Positions 7,223-9,492 of a DNA stretch of 9,492 nucleotides are shown piece by piece (position 1 is the stretch's first letter; every line of letters starts with the position of its first letter). Both the position numbers and the translations under genes were made by a program. Under the pieces are notes generated by a model. It worked only from the letters and a program-made list of their open reading frames with translations, searched no databases and was not told the origin of the DNA. The stretch is from Rickettsiales bacterium (lineage in GTDB: Bacteria; Pseudomonadota; Alphaproteobacteria; Rickettsiales; UBA1997), in the NCBI GenBank assembly GCA_947425005.1, contig CANDYP010000046.1, positions 1-9,492 of the forward strand, read 5' to 3'.

Positions 7223-7867
7223 ATGCATCAACTCCTAGACTCCTCAATAAATTTCCTAGCCCATTTCATTGAACAAGTCGGCTATCTCGGCATCTTCATC
7301 GGCATGTTTTTGGAAAGCACTGCCTTTCCACTTCCAAGCGAACTAATCATGATCCCAGCCGGCATCGCCGCATCTTCCGGCACGATGAACATCTACATCG
7401 TAATTACAGTCGGAGTTTTAGGAAACGTCGCCGGAGCAATATTCAGTTATTATCTGGCGGCCTTGGCGGGCAGGGTGGTTCTATTTAAAATCGGTAAATA
7501 TTTATTCATCAAAGCCGAAACAATCATCAAAGTTGAAGAATATTTTAAAAGCCACGGACCTATCTCAATATTCATCGGAAGGCTCTTACCGGGCTTCCGG
7601 CATTTCATTTCCCTGCCAGCCGGCATCGCAAAAATGGACATCAAACTATTCTGTCTCTACACCACTTTAGGCTCCGCCATTTGGACCGCAGTTCTAACCT
7701 TACTCGGTTTTGAAATCGGCGAAAATCGCGAACTAATCGAAAAATACATCCACATCATCATCCTGTGCTGCATCGCCCTCTGCACAATTCTAATCGCCGG
7801 TTACTACGTTTTTTCCCGCCGGAAGAAAATTCAAAAAACAGTGGTGAGTGGGGGAAGGCGGTACTGA
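7223..7867 (+). CDS. DedA-family inner-membrane protein (VTT/SNARE-associated domain)
   Basis: DedA proteins are inner-membrane proteins implicated in lipid-carrier or phospholipid flipping, envelope homeostasis and membrane potential. The 214-residue product shows the two family motifs: ESTAFPLPSE (residues 31-40) and FIGRLLPGFR (117-126), the latter with the conserved Arg residues of the re-entrant region. Hydrophobic segments lie at about 20-34, 55-82, 140-163 and 174-197, followed by a basic tail (SRRKKIQK). No Shine-Dalgarno is seen before the ATG. The TGA stop is the first three bases of a palindromic repeat copy starting at 7865, so the present C-terminus (SGGRRY) is set by the repeat boundary. 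The specific DedA paralogue cannot be named. Confidence 0.9.
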   Translation: MHQLLDSSINFLAHFIEQVGYLGIFIGMFLESTAFPLPSELIMIPAGIAASSGTMNIYIVITVGVLGNVAGAIFSYYLAALAGRVVLFKIGKYLFIKAETIIKVEEYFKSHGPISIFIGRLLPGFRHFISLPAGIAKMDIKLFCLYTTLGSAIWTAVLTLLGFEIGENRELIEKYIHIIILCCIALCTILIAGYYVFSRRKKIQKTVVSGGRRY

Positions 7868-7971
7868 GTTCGTGACCACAAACCTCCCTACCCCCTTGTA
7901 CTCACAAACTTATTTTTTAATTTTTGCGTGAGTTGCAATTGCTAAAGCAATTGTCAGGGGGGTTCTTAGAT
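7865..7971. repeat. Palindromic element, copy C1 (truncated, interrupted)
   Basis: TGAGTTCGTGACCACAAACC (7865-7884), then TCCCTACCCCCTTGT, reproduces the left arm of the complete neighbour at 7972 with small losses. The core resumes as TTGTCAGGGGGG at 7951-7962. Between these lies an inserted block at 7900-7954. The right arm is missing; copy C2 begins directly after TTCTTAGAT. The first TGA is the dedA stop codon. Confidence 0.8.
7900..7954. other. 55-bp insertion splitting copy C1, flanked by TTGT
   Basis: The core that should read CCCCCTTGTCAGGGGGG is split. TTGT occurs at 7896-7899 and again at 7951-7954, which fits a 4-base duplication around an inserted AT-rich block. The block contains two small inverted repeats: ACTCAC (7900-7905) with GTGAGT (7928-7933), and CAATTGCT (7936-7943) with AGCAATTG (7946-7953). 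It may be a tiny secondary insertion or a local rearrangement. Confidence 0.5.
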
Positions 7972-8081
7972 TGAGTTCGTGACCACAAACCCCCCTACCC
8001 CCCTTGTCAGGGGGGCTTAAACCGAGCTCGACCAAAGCCCCCCTGACAAGGGGGGTAGGGGGGTTTCTCGTCACGAACTCA
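7972..8081. repeat. Palindromic element, copy C2 (complete reference copy)
   Basis: This 110-bp near-perfect palindrome begins TGAGTTCGTGAC (7972-7983) and ends GTCACGAACTCA (8070-8081). The long inner arms 7988-8018 and 8035-8065 are exact reverse complements (31 bases). They contain CCCCCCTTGTCAGGGGGG and CCCCCCTGACAAGGGGGG, which are themselves short palindromes. The arms are separated by 16 bases that include CGAGCTCG, and 4-base bulges (CACA and TCTC) sit between tip and core. In total 43 base pairs could form in RNA or as a cruciform. It encodes no transposase, so it is a non-autonomous element of MITE or REP type. Confidence 0.92.
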
Positions 8082-8103
8082 GTAAAGTTTTTCACCACAA
8101 ACT

Positions 8104-8231
8104 CATTTCAACAGTCCGGCATTCCAACAGCCCAGCATTTCAACAGTCCGACATTCCAACAGCCCAGCATTCCAACAGCCCAGCATTTCAATAGTTCAGC
8201 ATTTCAACAGTCGTCCAACATCTCAACAACC
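8104..8231. repeat. Tandem array of a 16-bp unit
   Basis: Seven uninterrupted units of 16 bases start at 8104, 8120, 8136, 8152, 8168, 8184 and 8200, with an eighth degenerate unit to about 8231. The commonest form is CATTCCAACAGCCCAG. The alternative CATTTCAACAGTCCGG differs at a few positions. Units at 8152 and 8168 are identical. There are no spacers, so this is a minisatellite, not a CRISPR array. It lies about 120 bases before the exoprotein gene. Confidence 0.9.
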
Positions 8232-8347
8232 AGACCCCCAAATTTCCCTTGCCTTACCAAGTCAGAAAAATAATTTGCGCCGCTCGTTTTGAAGTCTGAT
8301 TAGACTCTCTCTACTTATCTTAGTCGAAACACCAATAAACTAAAAGT
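8232..8347 (+). other. Leader region of the exoprotein gene
   Basis: This stretch holds no gene. It contains an inverted repeat, AGTCT (8293-8297) and AGACT (8302-8306), around GATT, which could be an operator half-site pair or chance. TTGAAG at 8289-8294 could be a -35 box, but the bases 17 downstream (TACTTA) are a poor -10, so I do not call a promoter. An in-frame TAA at 8336-8338 fixes ATG 8348 as the first possible ATG start. No strong Shine-Dalgarno is seen. Confidence 0.4.
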
Positions 8348-9492
8348 ATGCCAAACCCACTCACCACGGCCCTTCTTCGGGGCCTTCACGCAGCAGTTTT
8401 AGATTTCACTCACGCTCTTTCTCAAGTTTTTTCTCGAACTTTTTCCCGCCTCGCTCACCACACCACCAAGCTTCTAACCCACGCCGCCATCCTCGGATTA
8501 ATCTTTAATCCCATCGCCGCTCTCGCGCAGACTTCCGCTCTTCCAATTACTCCCGACGGTTCCACCAACACTCAAGTAACCCACACCGCTTCCGGCATCG
8601 ATCAAGTAAACATCGCCGCTCCCAACTCCTCGGGCCTGTCACACAATCGCTTCACTGATTACAACGTGAACACTTCCGGTCAGATCATTAACAACTTCTC
8701 GGGAAGTGGGGAGGGCATCACCTCCGGACATGGGGTCACCGCAATCACTTCAACTCAGATCGGCGGACTAGTCACAACCAATCCCAATTTAGTTAATGCC
8801 GGAGGAGTTGAAGCTCGAGTTATTCTTAACGAAGTCACCTCCACCAATGATTCCCAACTCTTAGGCTACACCGAAATCGCCGGCCGCCAAGCCGAGCTCA
8901 TCATCGCCAATCCAAATGGCATTGCCTGCTCCGGCTGCGGCTTCATCAACACTTCCCGACTCGCGATCATCGCCGGTAAGAGTGAGTTTGACGCTAATAA
9001 TAATCTCAACTTCAACCTCACGCCTGCCAGCTCATCTCCAACTCTAACCAATCTCAACGGTAGCAGCGGAGCAACCATCCCTCTAATTACAATCGAAGGT
9101 CTAGGTCTCGACGCTGAACGAACCACCGCCACCGACATCATCTCCTCCTCAATCAAACTAATCTCTACCATCTACGGCTCCACCAACACCACCGTCACCC
9201 TCCGAACCGGTGAGGGAATCTACGCCCCCCTGATAAGGGGGGAAGGGGGGTTTCTCGTAAGAAATCCGGATCAGAGTTTGCGTCAACAAACGCAACCGAG
9301 TTCTGGTCCACAAACCCCCCAGGCTCCGAGTTCTGGTCCACAAACCCCCATGACCGCTGCTCGCTCATCCCCCTTGTCAGGGGGGCTGAGCACCGAGGGC
9401 TCTTCAACATTCAGCTCTAACCCCAACCCCGAACTCTTCGCCATCGACGCCTCCTCCCTGGGCACCATCCAATCCGGCCGCATCTTCCTCAT
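8348..9492 (+). CDS. Two-partner-secretion exoprotein, filamentous hemagglutinin/CdiA type (N-terminal part)
   Basis: The frame is open from ATG 8348 to the window end (381 complete codons, 3' partial). Residues 1-60 form a long signal peptide ending in a hydrophobic stretch and AALA before Q61. From about residue 80 the TPS secretion domain follows, with GLSHNRFTDYNVNTSG, VARVIL-like EARVILNEV, and the hallmark ANPNGIACSGCGFINTSR (187-204). FAIDASSLGTIQSGRIFL (364-381) corresponds to the usual AID-ALGGMYAGRI-LV segment. In this family the TPS domain is recognised by a TpsB outer-membrane pore and the rest forms a long beta-helix acting as adhesin or contact-dependent toxin carrier. The C-terminus that would decide which is outside the window. 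Residues about 293-350 are encoded by a palindromic repeat and lie between conserved parts of the domain. No TpsB gene is visible here. Confidence 0.9.
   Translation, partial: MPNPLTTALLRGLHAAVLDFTHALSQVFSRTFSRLAHHTTKLLTHAAILGLIFNPIAALAQTSALPITPDGSTNTQVTHTASGIDQVNIAAPNSSGLSHNRFTDYNVNTSGQIINNFSGSGEGITSGHGVTAITSTQIGGLVTTNPNLVNAGGVEARVILNEVTSTNDSQLLGYTEIAGRQAELIIANPNGIACSGCGFINTSRLAIIAGKSEFDANNNLNFNLTPASSSPTLTNLNGSSGATIPLITIEGLGLDAERTTATDIISSSIKLISTIYGSTNTTVTLRTGEGIYAPLIRGEGGFLVRNPDQSLRQQTQPSSGPQTPQAPSSGPQTPMTAARSSPLSGGLSTEGSSTFSSNPNPELFAIDASSLGTIQSGRIFL
9224..9397. repeat. Palindromic element, composite copy D inside the exoprotein gene
   Basis: The right arm comes first: GCCCCCCTGATAAGGGGGG (9224-9242), then AAGGGGGGTTTCTCGT (to 9258). 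Left-arm tips of the form CCGAGTTCTGGTCCACAAAC follow, twice, as 24-base identical copies at 9296-9319 and 9326-9349. A left core, CCCCCTTGTCAGGGGGGC, lies at 9369-9386 and continues into a centre-like CTGAGCACCGAG. The order is therefore permuted, as if two partial copies were joined. The whole block stays in frame and adds roughly 58 residues, including APLIRGEGGFLV and the repeated PSSGPQTP. Confidence 0.85.
9296..9349 (+). repeat. Two 24-bp direct repeats at 30-bp period
   Basis: CCGAGTTCTGGTCCACAAAC followed by CCCC occurs identically at 9296-9319 and 9326-9349. The 30-base period is ten codons, giving PSSGPQTPQA and PSSGPQTPMT in the exoprotein. The unit is the tip of the palindromic element's left arm, so this looks like a local duplication after insertion. 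The preceding CAGAGTTTGCGTCAACAAAC at 9272-9291 may be a diverged third unit. Confidence 0.85.

Noticed and set aside
8104..8231. CRISPR array
   Set aside because: The 16-bp units are directly adjacent with no unique spacers, and no cas gene is near.
7910..8273. Small open frames on both strands (7910-8098 minus, 8004-8273 plus)
   Set aside because: They translate only the palindromic elements and the 16-bp tandem array; no start signal and no protein-like conservation.
9158..9492. Minus-strand open frames at the window end
   Set aside because: They are opposite the exoprotein and mostly translate the repeat; the plus-strand frame is continuous and has clear TPS-domain motifs.

Overview
This 9.5 kb window looks like bacterial chromosome from an alphaproteobacterium. 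The best lineage marker is a PopZ-like polar organizer, a family known mainly from Alphaproteobacteria. The FabI and LeuD sequences also read like alphaproteobacterial members. Genus cannot be told. Start sites mostly lack a strong Shine-Dalgarno and are preceded by A-rich leaders.

Layout. Positions 1-40 hold the right arm of a GC-rich palindromic repeat. A D,D-carboxypeptidase gene (dacA-like, 63-1286, +) follows and runs tail to tail into a minus-strand pair: the peptide/pyruvate-type transporter gene cstA (1459-3615) and a 59-codon ybdD/yjiX-family gene (1283-1462). cstA and ybdD overlap by ATGA, and the ybdD and dacA stop codons overlap. A short divergent intergenic region leads into a plus-strand run: popZ-like (3736-4983), leuD (5075-5680) and fabI (5709-6527), closed by a strong intrinsic terminator at 6532-6566. 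Next come gmk (6586-7212) and a dedA-family membrane protein gene (7223-7867). A 480-bp gene-poor stretch holds two copies of the palindromic repeat, a nested insertion and a 16-bp tandem repeat array. The window ends inside a large two-partner-secretion exoprotein gene (filamentous hemagglutinin/CdiA type, from 8348).

The genes are mostly housekeeping: cell-wall trimming, carbon uptake, cell pole organization, leucine synthesis, fatty acid synthesis, GMP phosphorylation and membrane homeostasis. The exoprotein is the accessory part.

The most striking signal is a family of palindromic elements (about 110-130 bp when complete) built from C6-TTRTCA-G6 cores. It occurs at five places. It sits just before dacA, at the dedA stop codon and in the intergenic region. 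It is also translated in frame inside two unrelated proteins: it forms the C-terminal tail of CstA and an insert of about 58 residues in the exoprotein's secretion domain. Both proteins read the element in the same orientation and frame, giving the shared peptide APLIRGxGGF. This resembles the protein-embedded palindromic elements known from Rickettsia, but the sequence is different.
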